In this document: positions 1-8,004 of the stretch, piece after piece
Layout: each line of letters starts with the position of its first letter
How positions within the stretch are numbered: the first letter of the stretch is position 1
Assembly (NCBI RefSeq): GCF_008064665.1
Contig: NZ_VRZA01000008.1
Span: forward strand, 62,001-126,000
Length of the DNA stretch: 64,000 nucleotides
Direction of reading: 5' to 3'
DNA from: Parahaliea maris
Lineage (GTDB): Bacteria; Pseudomonadota; Gammaproteobacteria; Pseudomonadales; Halieaceae
The notes under the pieces: model-generated
Told to the model about the DNA's origin: nothing
What the model saw: the letters and a program-made list of their open reading frames with translations, nothing else
The model's database searches: none
Made by a program: the position numbers and the translations under genes

Positions 1-2
1 CC

Positions 3-641
3 AGCACAATGCCCGTCCGACTGCAGGGCGAAGGCGGCCGCAGCGCAGAAGCGCCCGAGCCCAGCCTGTTGAACCGGGTACACCCCTATCTCGGCAGCGT
101 CACCCTGCCGGAACCCATGCGCTGCGAACCCAACCCCGATGCAGCGGGCCTGCCCAGTCTCAAGGAGATGACCGACGTCGCGCTGCAACAGTTGTCACAC
201 GACAACGACCGCGGCTTCTTCCTGATGGTGGAGTCCGCCTCCATCGACAAGCAGTCCCACGAGCGCAAGCCCTGCGGCTCCATCGGTGAACTGGAACAGT
301 TGGAAGAGGCAGTGGCCAGCGCCATGGCCTTTGCCGAGAGCCACCCGGACACCCTGATCCTGGTGACCGCCGACCACAGCCAGGCCGCCCAGCTCGTGCC
401 CCAGCGCAGCATGTTCGAGCAGTACACGATACCGGTGTACACCACCGGCAAGATGGCGCGCATCATCACGCCGGAAGGCAGCCTGATGGGGGTCAATTAC
501 GCCACCAATGATTTCGGCTACGAGGAACATACGGGCGCCAATGTACCGCTGTACGCCAATACCGCCGCCGCGGGGCGGGTGAAGCCCTTCCAGCGTCAGC
601 CGGAACTGTTCGGGATCATGCGGGAGTATCTGGGGCTGTAA
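3..641 (+). CDS. Alkaline phosphatase, C-terminal part (5' truncated by window)
   Basis: Periplasmic phosphomonoesterase of the PhoA-type alkaline phosphatase superfamily. Only the C-terminal 210 or so residues are visible; the reading frame is open back to the window edge, so the ATG at 9 is probably internal and the real start lies outside. Family signatures are clear: GFFLMVESASIDKQSH, where the Glu and Asp belong to the metal site, then VTADHSQ with the second-metal Asp-His pair, and EEHTGANVPLYA with the third zinc-site His. The stop lies only 4 bp from the stop of the convergent ilvE. The N-terminal half with the catalytic Ser cannot be checked here. Confidence 0.85.
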   Translation, partial: STMPVRLQGEGGRSAEAPEPSLLNRVHPYLGSVTLPEPMRCEPNPDAAGLPSLKEMTDVALQQLSHDNDRGFFLMVESASIDKQSHERKPCGSIGELEQLEEAVASAMAFAESHPDTLILVTADHSQAAQLVPQRSMFEQYTIPVYTTGKMARIITPEGSLMGVNYATNDFGYEEHTGANVPLYANTAAAGRVKPFQRQPELFGIMREYLGL

Positions 642-645
642 CGCC

Positions 646-1770
646 TCAGTCGACAGCCGTCACCCAGCCGAAGGGGTCTTCGGCATCGCCGTACTGGATG
701 GCCATCAGCTCGTCGAACAGGCGACGGGCCACGGGGCCGGTCTGGCCGCCGTTGATTTCATAGTCCCGTCCCTTCATCGCCATCAGGCCAACCGGTGACA
801 CCACCGCGGCGGTGCCGCAGCCGAATACCTCGGTAATCCTGCCGCTGGCGATGTCGGCCATGACCTCATTGATATCCAGACGAGCCTCTTCCACCTCGTA
901 ACCGAGAGTCGGCGCCAGCTTGAGCAGGGAGTCGCGGGTGATGCCGGGCAGAATGGACCCGCTGAGCGCCGGCGTCCTGATCAGGCTGCCGTCGTACACG
1001 AAGCAGATATTCATCGCTCCGACTTCTTCCACATAGCGGCCCTCGATCGCGTCCAGCCACAGCACCTGGGTGTAGCCCTTGCGTGCCACCTCCTCGCTGA
1101 CATAGAGGCTGGCGGCGTAGTTACCGCCGGTTTTGGCCTCCCCTACCCCGCCTTTGACAGCGCGGCGCATCTCGTCGGACACGTACACCGAAACCGGGTT
1201 GAAACCCTGGGGATAGTAGGGGCCGGCGGGACCGGTAATGACGAAGTGCAGATAGCTGGCGGCCGCACCCAGCCCCAGCTTGGGGGTGGTGGCGATCATG
1301 GCGGGCCGGATGTACAGCGACGCGCCGGCATCACCGGGCACCCAGGCCTGGTCCAGCGCCACCAGCTGTTTCAGGGCCTCGACATGAAACCCGGCGTCCA
1401 CTTCGGGCATCACCATACGCTGTGCGGAGCGATTGAAGCGAGCCGCATTGGCCTCCGGTCGGAACAGGTTGATACCGCCGTCCTTGCGCCGGTAGGCCTT
1501 CAGCCCCTCGAAAATTTCCTGGCTGTAATGCAGCACGGCAGCCGCGGGGTGGAGGGAGAAATTACCAAAGGGGCAAATCTGCGCATCGTGCCAGCCCCGG
1601 CCTTCATCGTAGACCTGGGTGAACATATGGTCCGCGAAGCCGGTGCCAAAGGAGTAGGTCTCAGGGCAGCGGCCGCGCTCCGCTTCAGGTAGTGCATTGA
1701 TCTGGATAGTCATGGTGCTCGTAGGCTTCACTTCAGCTGTCGGGTAGTCCAGGTGATGACTCTCATTCAC
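646..1770 (-). CDS. ilvE: Branched-chain amino acid aminotransferase (class IV PLP)
   Basis: Transfers the amino group between Leu/Ile/Val and 2-oxoglutarate, the last step of their synthesis or the first of their breakdown. At 374 residues it has the size of the long BCAT type (mycobacterial/eukaryal) rather than the short E. coli IlvE. Visible signatures are EGRGWHDAQ, LHYSQEIFEGLKAYR, the PLP-lysine region GEAKTGGNYAASL, and VEEVGAMNICFV. Start is uncertain: the ATG at 1770 gives an unusual hydrophilic leader, while the ATG at 1713 (MTIQINALP) fits family N-termini equally well; neither has a strong ribosome site. It converges on the alkaline phosphatase gene and looks monocistronic. Confidence 0.9.
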   Translation of the reverse strand: MNESHHLDYPTAEVKPTSTMTIQINALPEAERGRCPETYSFGTGFADHMFTQVYDEGRGWHDAQICPFGNFSLHPAAAVLHYSQEIFEGLKAYRRKDGGINLFRPEANAARFNRSAQRMVMPEVDAGFHVEALKQLVALDQAWVPGDAGASLYIRPAMIATTPKLGLGAAASYLHFVITGPAGPYYPQGFNPVSVYVSDEMRRAVKGGVGEAKTGGNYAASLYVSEEVARKGYTQVLWLDAIEGRYVEEVGAMNICFVYDGSLIRTPALSGSILPGITRDSLLKLAPTLGYEVEEARLDINEVMADIASGRITEVFGCGTAAVVSPVGLMAMKGRDYEINGGQTGPVARRLFDELMAIQYGDAEDPFGWVTAVD

Positions 1771-1873
1771 CGTCCGGGTAATTCAGGAGAGATTGTAACT
1801 GGAATCGGCGGGGTTTCGGCTGCCAGAACCTAAATCATCCAAAATTCCCAGTATTAACGGTGGCAATGGCGCG

Positions 1874-2704
1874 CTAGAGGTTTACCCAGCTGTTCAGGGC
1901 CTTGAGGCGGAACTGCTCACCGCCAAAGCTCAGCACCACCGAATCCGGCAGAATCTCGTCCACCTTCACCCCTTTGCCCACGGGCTGGCCGGCTGCGACG
2001 CTCTTGCCGTTGATCATCACGGTGGAGCGGCCGCCGTCACCGCGGTAATCGTGCTGGCTGTAGAGCAGCGTGGGAATGGCATCCTTGCGCTGCTGGGACA
2101 GCTCGCTGAGGAAGGGCGCAGGGTGCTCCTGCAGGGACGCATTGCGCATCTCGGCCCGCGCCCGGGCGACCAGCTCCTCGACGTCGAGGGGCTCTTCCGA
2201 CACCGCCGCAGGCGGCGCATTCTTCACCGCCGGCCGGGGTGTGACGACCGTCGATCCAATCGGAGCGGTGGCGGCGGCTTGCGCAGTGGCCTCGACGACC
2301 TCGTCACGAGCTTCGTCTTCGCCATCACCGGCACCGGCGTACAGGGCGCTCACCTCCGCCGAGGGCTCCGGGGCCGTAGCCGGAGCCGGCGTATCCACCG
2401 TGGGCGGCGTTGATACGGTTTGCGCTGGCGCCGGCGGCACCGGAGCTTGCGGCTCTGGTTGTGGTTGCGGGGGCTGAACCGCCTGTGGCTGAACCGCCTG
2501 TGGAGGGACGTCTGGGGCGGGTCGCAACAGGAACCAGGCCACGCCAACGAGCACCAGTATCAGCGCCAGGCCGATCAGGCCCTGCCGCCAGGCGGAGGGC
2601 GCGACCGTCGCCTCGGCGTAGTGGACTGTCGCCACCCCCGGAACCTCCCCGGGATTGGCTCGCTCACGCTGGGAGCGATTGATGGCATCGAGGATCAACG
2701 ACAC
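1874..2704 (-). CDS. gspB: Type II secretion accessory protein GspB
   Basis: Partner of the GspA ATPase in the inner-membrane complex that helps place the secretin through peptidoglycan. The N-terminus MSLILDAINRSQRER is the GspB signature, followed by one membrane segment (about residues 40-62), a long Pro/Ala/Gln-rich periplasmic linker, and a C-terminal T2SSB-type domain (HDYRGDGG to the end) resembling the PulB/GspB fold. The start is GTG at 2704 with a GGGAG ribosome site 6 nt away. It lies 46 bp downstream of gspA, so the two form an operon as in Aeromonas exeAB. Confidence 0.88.
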   Translation of the reverse strand: MSLILDAINRSQRERANPGEVPGVATVHYAEATVAPSAWRQGLIGLALILVLVGVAWFLLRPAPDVPPQAVQPQAVQPPQPQPEPQAPVPPAPAQTVSTPPTVDTPAPATAPEPSAEVSALYAGAGDGEDEARDEVVEATAQAAATAPIGSTVVTPRPAVKNAPPAAVSEEPLDVEELVARARAEMRNASLQEHPAPFLSELSQQRKDAIPTLLYSQHDYRGDGGRSTVMINGKSVAAGQPVGKGVKVDEILPDSVVLSFGGEQFRLKALNSWVNL

Positions 2705-2750
2705 AGGTAACTCCCGTTGCTGGTACTGCTATTACAGCGGCCCGCTATGC

Positions 2751-4439
2751 TCACGAATCGTCCTCCAGCGCCTCGCCTTCCAGCCGGGCCAGGGCCAGGG
2801 TGCGGCTGGGGTCGATGCCCAGTTGTTCATTCAGTTTCAGCAGGGTGCGCACTCCGACGACCCCGTCATCCTGCAACTGGTTCTGCTGCTGGAACAGCTT
2901 CACCCGGCTCTGCAGGGCGCGGTTGAACTGCTGCCGGGCAAGCGGGTTGGGTTGCCCATCCAGCCGCGCCAGCATCTGCGCCACGGAAGCCACCGCGGGG
3001 CTGGTGTCCCCCAGCGCCAGCGGGCGCTGGTAGCCCTCCGGTGGCTGCCAGAGCAGGTAGAAATCACCCTGCCACTGGCTGGCCAGTTGCCGCAGGGGAA
3101 CCTCCTCGATCGCGCCACCCGGTGTTGCCAGCCGGGCCTGCTGGCCGTCCACCCCCAACAACAGGGCGGCGGCGCGAAAACGCTCCGGCGTTACCAGTTC
3201 CAGCACCAGCGGGCGGTCGTAGCCCAGCAGGCTGTCCCAGGTGCGCACCTGTTCCCGGTAGCAGGCGAGCCCGGACACCGGTTCCGCGCCGCACACCTGG
3301 AGCGGGGCCAGGGCGTCCGACTGCAGGCTCCACAGCAATTGTCCGGCGGCCTCCGGTGACAGCAGCCAGGCGGGTCGGCCAGCATCGGCTGCAGGCTCGG
3401 GAGCCTTTCGGGTAACTGCCGGCGCCTGCACCGGTGCTACTGCACTCTGTACAGGTGCTGCCGCGGGACTGGCAGGCGTTGCCAGGGTCACAGGTTTCTC
3501 CACCGCAGGGGGCGACTCCCCCGGCAATGGAGCCCACTGCCACAGGGCCAATCCGCTGGCGACGGCCAGGACAACGAACACCGCAATAGCGCGGCGCCAG
3601 GGAAAGCCCGGACCGAGCCCACCCTCTTCGCCCATCACTTCCCGGGCGGCCGTGGCGACCATGGCGCGGTCCACCCGGCCCTTGTTCTGGCCGTAGGCAC
3701 CGAGCAGGGCGCGGTCGCAAAGCACATTGATCAGGCGGGGGATGCCGCGGGTGCGCTGGTGGATGGCGCGCACGGCTCCTCGCGGAAACAGTTCCCGGTC
3801 GGCGGTCAGGCCCGCGACCTGCAGGCGGTGACGGATGTAGGCGTGGGTCTCGTCCGGGTTGAGGGGCTGCAGGTTGTAGCGCGCGGTAATGCGCTGGTTG
3901 AGCTGGCGCAGCTCCGGCCGCTGCAGCAGAGACGCCAGTTCGGGCTGGCCGATCAGCACGATCTGCAGCAGTTTCTCGCTGTTGGTCTCCAGGTTGGTGA
4001 GCAGGCGGATCTGCTCCAGCACGTCGAAATCCAGGTGCTGGGCCTCGTCGATCAGCAGCACGGTCTTGCGGCCGCGGGCGTGATTTTCCAGCAGGAAAGC
4101 GTGCAGCTTGTCGGTCAGCGACTTGAGGCTGCTACCCTCACCGGCGTAATCGATACCCAACTCGTCACAGACGCTGGCCAGCAGTTCCAGCGCGTTGAGG
4201 GCGGGGTTGAGAATGATGGCGATATCGGTATCGTCGGGCAGCTGTTCCAGCAGGCAGCGGTTCAGGGTGGTCTTGCCGGTACCCACTTCGCCGGTCAACA
4301 GGATGAAGCCACCGCCGGCGCCCACCCCGTACAACAGGTGGGCGAGTGCGTCCCGGTGGCGCGGGCTCATGAACAGGTAGCGCGGATTGACCGCGATGGA
4401 AAAGGGCGTTTCCTTCAACCCGAAGTACTGGTGGTACAT
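2751..4439 (-). CDS. gspA: Type II secretion ATPase GspA/ExeA with peptidoglycan-binding domain
   Basis: Inner-membrane AAA ATPase that works with GspB in secretin assembly. From the N-terminus: MYHQYFGLKETPFSI, typical of ExeA; Walker A GEVGTGKTT near residue 50; Walker B VLLIDEAQ near residue 130; a sensor region; one membrane segment (FVVLAVASGLALWQW, about residues 280-295); a Pro/Ala linker; and a C-terminal PG_binding_1 domain with LQDDGVVGVRTLLKLNEQLG. The 562-residue length is normal for the family. No other gsp genes are in the window, so the core secretion system must lie elsewhere, as is usual for gspAB. Confidence 0.92.
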   Translation of the reverse strand: MYHQYFGLKETPFSIAVNPRYLFMSPRHRDALAHLLYGVGAGGGFILLTGEVGTGKTTLNRCLLEQLPDDTDIAIILNPALNALELLASVCDELGIDYAGEGSSLKSLTDKLHAFLLENHARGRKTVLLIDEAQHLDFDVLEQIRLLTNLETNSEKLLQIVLIGQPELASLLQRPELRQLNQRITARYNLQPLNPDETHAYIRHRLQVAGLTADRELFPRGAVRAIHQRTRGIPRLINVLCDRALLGAYGQNKGRVDRAMVATAAREVMGEEGGLGPGFPWRRAIAVFVVLAVASGLALWQWAPLPGESPPAVEKPVTLATPASPAAAPVQSAVAPVQAPAVTRKAPEPAADAGRPAWLLSPEAAGQLLWSLQSDALAPLQVCGAEPVSGLACYREQVRTWDSLLGYDRPLVLELVTPERFRAAALLLGVDGQQARLATPGGAIEEVPLRQLASQWQGDFYLLWQPPEGYQRPLALGDTSPAVASVAQMLARLDGQPNPLARQQFNRALQSRVKLFQQQNQLQDDGVVGVRTLLKLNEQLGIDPSRTLALARLEGEALEDDS

Positions 4440-4497
4440 ATCAGCCCATACAAGCCCGGAGCGAGGGAAGCATTATGCCCAAGGGCCGCGGCGCCGG

Positions 4498-5052
4498 CTA
4501 TGCCGTCGCCGTGTTTTCGGCGCGCGCCAGAAACTCCAGCGCCTCGTCACACCACTGCAGGAAGTTCTCTCCCTGGCGGATACCGGCAATCAGTGCCAGG
4601 TAGATCCCCTTGCGACGGATTGGCAGGCTCTCGGGATCGTCGTAGTGGCGGCGGCGAATTTTCTCATAGAGATACAAGCGCCCCATCATCTCTTCCCGGC
4701 GCTGCACAATTTCAGCGGACAGCCGGCTGATATTGTCGGCGCTCAGGTTGTACAGCTTCACCCAGAGGTCGTCCTTGGCCTCCTGCATCCGGCTCTCTCC
4801 CCACACCCACTCCGCCAGTGCCTCCCGACCCGCCCCGGTAAGGCGGTGAACGATCTTGTCCGGCTTGCCCTGCTGGACAACGGGCTCCTTCTCCAGCCAG
4901 CCCTTGTCGGTGAGCTTGTGCAACTCCTTGTATATCTGCTGGTGACTGGCGTGCCAGAACAGGCCCAGGGTCACATCGAAGGCCTTGGCCAGTTCGTAGC
5001 CAGACATCTCGTCTTCCAGCAGGGCGGTCATGATGGCGTGGGACAGGGCCAT
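4498..5052 (-). CDS. PadR-family transcriptional regulator
   Basis: Winged-helix repressor of the PadR/Vir type. MALSHAIMTALLEDEMSGYELAKAFD and the wing region QQIYKELHKLTDKGWL are typical, followed by the C-terminal dimerisation helices (about residues 90-185). I chose the ATG at 5052 because AAGGAAG sits 6 nt upstream and the protein then begins exactly at the conserved MALSH; longer in-frame extensions run through the promoter and operator. It is divergent from a nitronate monooxygenase gene, and an inverted repeat lies between the two, so autoregulation and control of the oxygenase are likely. PadR proteins often respond to phenolic acids, but the ligand here cannot be told. Confidence 0.88.
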   Translation of the reverse strand: MALSHAIMTALLEDEMSGYELAKAFDVTLGLFWHASHQQIYKELHKLTDKGWLEKEPVVQQGKPDKIVHRLTGAGREALAEWVWGESRMQEAKDDLWVKLYNLSADNISRLSAEIVQRREEMMGRLYLYEKIRRRHYDDPESLPIRRKGIYLALIAGIRQGENFLQWCDEALEFLARAENTATA

Positions 5053-5115
5053 GGTCTTCCTTGTGTGCGGTGATTCCGGCGCCAGCATAACGCGAGGCCC
5101 CCTGATATACAAAAA

Positions 5116-5149
5116 GTTGCATATGGCCGAATTATGCAATAAATTGCAT
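5116..5149. promoter_or_regulatory. Candidate PadR operator between the padR-like gene and the nitronate monooxygenase gene
   Basis: A perfect inverted repeat ATGCAAT-AA-ATTGCAT lies at 5134-5149, with a third half-site TTGCAT at 5117-5122. It sits 44 bp upstream of the oxygenase ATG and about 65 bp upstream of the regulator ATG, a position able to control both promoters. PadR operators are commonly short AT-rich palindromes of this kind. Assignment to the neighbouring regulator is inference. Confidence 0.6.
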
Positions 5150-5192
5150 AGCCACAATGGATCACCATCGCCTACCAACGAGGAACCGCCCC

Positions 5193-6158
5193 ATGGCACT
5201 GCCCGAGTCACTGGCCAACCGCCTGCAATTGCCTGCTGTTGCATCCCCCATGTTCATCGTCTCCAACCCCGACCTGGTCATCGCCCAGTGCAAGGCCGGC
5301 ATCGTGGGCTCATTCCCTGCCCTGAACGCCCGTCCCGCCGCGGAACTGGAAGTCTGGCTGCAACGGATCACTGAGGAACTGGACGCCTGGAACCAGGCCA
5401 ACCCGGACCAGCCCGCCGCCCCCTTCGCGGTCAACCAGATCGTGCACGGCTCCAACGACCGCCTGCAGCACGACCTGGAGATGTGCGTGAAGTACAAGGT
5501 CCCCATCGTCATCACCTCGCTCGGTGCCAAGGAATTCGTCAATGAGGCGGTGCACTCCTACGGCGGCATCGTCCTGCACGACATCATCAACAACCGCTTT
5601 GCCAAAAAGGCCATCGAGAAAGGCGCCGACGGCCTGATTGCGGTGGCGGCCGGCGCCGGCGGCCACGCCGGCCCGATCTCGCCCTTCGCCCTGATCCAGG
5701 AAATTCGCGAGTGGTTCGACGGCCCCCTGCTGCTGTCCGGTTCCATCGCCACGGGTGACGCCATTCTGGCGGCCCAGGCCATGGGCGCAGATCTCGGCTA
5801 CATCGGGTCCGCCTTTATCGCCACCGAGGAAGCCAACGCCGAGGAAGCCTACAAGCAGGCCATCGTCAACAACGGCGCTTCCGATATCGTCTACACCAAC
5901 CTGTTCACCGGTGTGCACGGCAACTACCTGCGCCCCTCCATCGAGGCCGCCGGGCTGGACCCGGACAACCTGCCCGAGAGCGATCCCTCCGCCATGAGCT
6001 TCGGTTCCGGCGGCGATTCCGCCGCCAAGGCGTGGAAGGACATCTGGGGCTGTGGCCAGGGCATCGGGGCGGTCAAGGATGTGCTGCCCGCGGCGGAACT
6101 GGTCGCGCGCCTGAAGCGTGAATACGCCGCCGCGAAAGCGCGCCTGACTGCCGCCTGA
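5193..6158 (+). CDS. Nitronate monooxygenase (2-nitropropane dioxygenase family)
   Basis: FMN-dependent oxidoreductase with a TIM-barrel fold that oxidises alkyl nitronates such as propionate-3-nitronate. Visible features are an N-terminal LQLPAVASPMFIVSNPDLV, GIVGSFPALNARP, the FMN-phosphate loop region AVAAGAGGHAGPISPF, LLLSGSIATGDAILAAQAMGADLGYIGS, and 321 residues, the normal size. The start is ATG at 5193 preceded by CGAGGA; an earlier in-frame ATG at 5157 lacks a ribosome site. It is divergent from the PadR-like regulator and ends just before a bidirectional hairpin terminator. Its true substrate is unknown; many family members act as general detoxifiers. Confidence 0.85.
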   Translation: MALPESLANRLQLPAVASPMFIVSNPDLVIAQCKAGIVGSFPALNARPAAELEVWLQRITEELDAWNQANPDQPAAPFAVNQIVHGSNDRLQHDLEMCVKYKVPIVITSLGAKEFVNEAVHSYGGIVLHDIINNRFAKKAIEKGADGLIAVAAGAGGHAGPISPFALIQEIREWFDGPLLLSGSIATGDAILAAQAMGADLGYIGSAFIATEEANAEEAYKQAIVNNGASDIVYTNLFTGVHGNYLRPSIEAAGLDPDNLPESDPSAMSFGSGGDSAAKAWKDIWGCGQGIGAVKDVLPAAELVARLKREYAAAKARLTAA

Positions 6159-6188
6159 TCTGGACAAAACGACCAGACCAGAAACAAC

Positions 6189-6212
6189 AAAGGCCGGCAA
6201 TGCCGGCCTTGT
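6189..6212. terminator. Bidirectional hairpin terminator between convergent genes
   Basis: AAGGCCGGCA and TGCCGGCCTT form a perfect 10-bp stem (6190-6199 and 6201-6210) between the stops of the oxygenase and the lipoprotein gene. On the minus strand it is followed by TTGTTGTTTC, a fair U-rich tail, so it works best for the lipoprotein transcript. Confidence 0.7.
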
Positions 6213-6230
6213 ATCGAGATGGGGCGAGGA

Positions 6231-6614
6231 TCAGTTACCCATCGCCTCGTTCATCTTCTCCCCGGCTTCTTCTGCGGCGTCTTCCGCTTCGTCAGCCATA
6301 TCGTCCATGGCATCACCGGCCTCATCCATGGCGTCTTCGGTGGCGTCCATGGCATCGTCCATGGCGTCGGACATGGAATCGCCGGCATCGGCCATGGCAT
6401 CCCCGGCGGCATCCATTGCGTCCTCGGTGGCGTCGGCGGCGTCATCCATCATGTCGCCCGCGGCATCCATGGCGTCATCGGTTTTCTCTTTCATGGTTTC
6501 CGCCGCTTCCGACATGGAGCTCTTGGCTTTCTCGGCATCTTCCTTGGAACAGGCTGCCAGGCCCAGAGTCAACACTGCAGCGGCAATCGCGGCGGTCAGA
6601 GTTTGCACTTTCAT
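6231..6614 (-). CDS. Small acidic repeat lipoprotein with 11-residue periodicity
   Basis: Predicted lipoprotein of 127 residues. The signal peptide MKVQTLTAAIAAAVLTLGLAAC ends in a lipobox with Cys at about residue 22. The mature part is almost entirely Ala, Asp, Met and Glu in 11-residue units such as DAMDAAGDMMD and DAADATEDAMD, with acidic residues at unit positions 4, 8 and 11. This predicts a long amphipathic or hendecad helix, recalling LEA-like and YtxH-type proteins; no specific function is recognisable. The start is ATG at 6614 with GAGGGGAAAG upstream; a longer reading to 6701 is unlikely. It ends at the bidirectional terminator. Confidence 0.75.
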   Translation of the reverse strand: MKVQTLTAAIAAAVLTLGLAACSKEDAEKAKSSMSEAAETMKEKTDDAMDAAGDMMDDAADATEDAMDAAGDAMADAGDSMSDAMDDAMDATEDAMDEAGDAMDDMADEAEDAAEEAGEKMNEAMGN

Positions 6615-6793
6615 TCGCTTTCCCCTCTCATTTCTGTTGTGTTCTCGGAGTGGCTTCTGCCAGCCCGTTACGGCCGAAGCCCAGGAACCCACATTGAGCA
6701 CGGACGCCGTTTAGCCTACACAGGCGCCGCGAGCGAGTAAAGCGGCATCACAATACCAGCCAGCCGGCATTTTTCAGTAAGGGACCGCCCGCG

Positions 6794-7993
6794 TCAGGCA
6801 AAGTCCTGCTTTTCCATCCAGGGTATCAGGCGGCGAAAACCCTCTTCGATCTGCTCGATGGAGGTGGAGTAACTGATACGCAGGGCATTGCTGCAGGACT
6901 CGCCGAAGGTCTGCCCCGGAATCGTACACACGCCCGTTTCCTTGAGCATACGCAGGGCCACGTTGTTGCCGTTGATACCTTCCGGCAGCGACGGGAACAG
7001 GTAGAACGCCCCCTCCGGCTTGTAGCCTTCCAGATAAGGCGTCTGCTCGACCAGCTCCACTACCCGGTCGCGCCGCCGGGTATAGAGCGCGAGCATATCG
7101 TCAACAAACGTCCGTTCTCCGCGCAGGGCCGCGACACCGGCCCACTGGCACGGGGTGTTGGCCACGGTCGTGGTGAACATGTGGTAACGGCGCAGCTTCT
7201 TGATTGCCCCCTGGCTGGCGATCAGCCAGCCGACCCGCATGCCCGCCATGCTGAAGGTCTTGGAAAAGCTGCTCACCACCATCACGTGATCCAGGTCCGA
7301 GCAGCAGGACAGCACGCTGGGATAGGTCTTGCCGTCGTAGATCAGGTGATCGTAGACCTCGTCACTGATGACATACACCCCCCGGTAGGCGGCCTCCTCC
7401 ACGATGGCTTCGATGGTCTCGCGCGGGTACACGGTACCGGTCGGGTTGCTCGGTGAGTTGAGCACGATGGCGCAGGTATTCATGTCGATCGCATCGATTA
7501 CATCCTGGGGGTCGAGCTGGTGGTTGTTTTCGGCACGGGTGGGAATGGTTTTTACCGTGCCGCCGTTCATCCGCACCAGGGGGGCGTAGAGCATGAAGGC
7601 CGGATCCGGGATGATGAACTCGCGCCCCGCCGAGGAGGTGGAGGTCAATGCCAGGTAGATTGCCTCGGTCGCGCCCGTGGTAATGAGGATATTGTCCGGG
7701 GTGAGATGCCGGCTGTAACGCTGCCCGTAATATTCTGCCAGCGCCTCGAGCAGTTCCGGCAGGCCGGCGTCCATGGTGTAACCGGTCTGCCCGGCCTGCA
7801 GCGCCTCGACGGTGGCATCCACCACGTGCTGGGGCGCCGGCAGATCGGGCTGGCCGATGGACAGGTGCACCACGTCACTCATGGTTGACGCCAGGTTCAC
7901 CATCTTGCGAATGCCCGGCATGGGAATGGTCAACAGCGCCGGGTTCCAGATCGGGTCTTCGGATTCGTAAAAGTCGATATCGTGATCGCCCAT
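6794..7993 (-). CDS. Class I/II PLP-dependent aminotransferase
   Basis: Fold-type I aminotransferase of the aspartate aminotransferase superfamily, 399 residues. Motifs in order are LSIGQPDLPAP, the cofactor region TTGATEAIYLAL, LNSPSNPTGTVYPRE, VISDEVYDHLIYDG with the PLP-binding Asp and Tyr, the Schiff-base lysine in SSFSKTFSMAGMRVGW, and NALRISYST with the substrate-carboxylate Arg. The start is ATG at 7993 with GGAGAC 8 nt upstream. It follows the amidase gene by 11 bp, so the two are co-transcribed; an amidase could release an amino or keto acid for this enzyme, but the substrate cannot be named from sequence. Confidence 0.88.
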   Translation of the reverse strand: MGDHDIDFYESEDPIWNPALLTIPMPGIRKMVNLASTMSDVVHLSIGQPDLPAPQHVVDATVEALQAGQTGYTMDAGLPELLEALAEYYGQRYSRHLTPDNILITTGATEAIYLALTSTSSAGREFIIPDPAFMLYAPLVRMNGGTVKTIPTRAENNHQLDPQDVIDAIDMNTCAIVLNSPSNPTGTVYPRETIEAIVEEAAYRGVYVISDEVYDHLIYDGKTYPSVLSCCSDLDHVMVVSSFSKTFSMAGMRVGWLIASQGAIKKLRRYHMFTTTVANTPCQWAGVAALRGERTFVDDMLALYTRRRDRVVELVEQTPYLEGYKPEGAFYLFPSLPEGINGNNVALRMLKETGVCTIPGQTFGESCSNALRISYSTSIEQIEEGFRRLIPWMEKQDFA

Positions 7994-8004
7994 CTGAAGT
8001 CTCC

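Noticed and set aside
6231-6614. Repeated GCC-ATGG-like units that look like a short tandem or CRISPR-like array
   Set aside because: The period is 33 bp without constant repeats or unique spacers; it reflects the 11-residue protein repeat of the lipoprotein.
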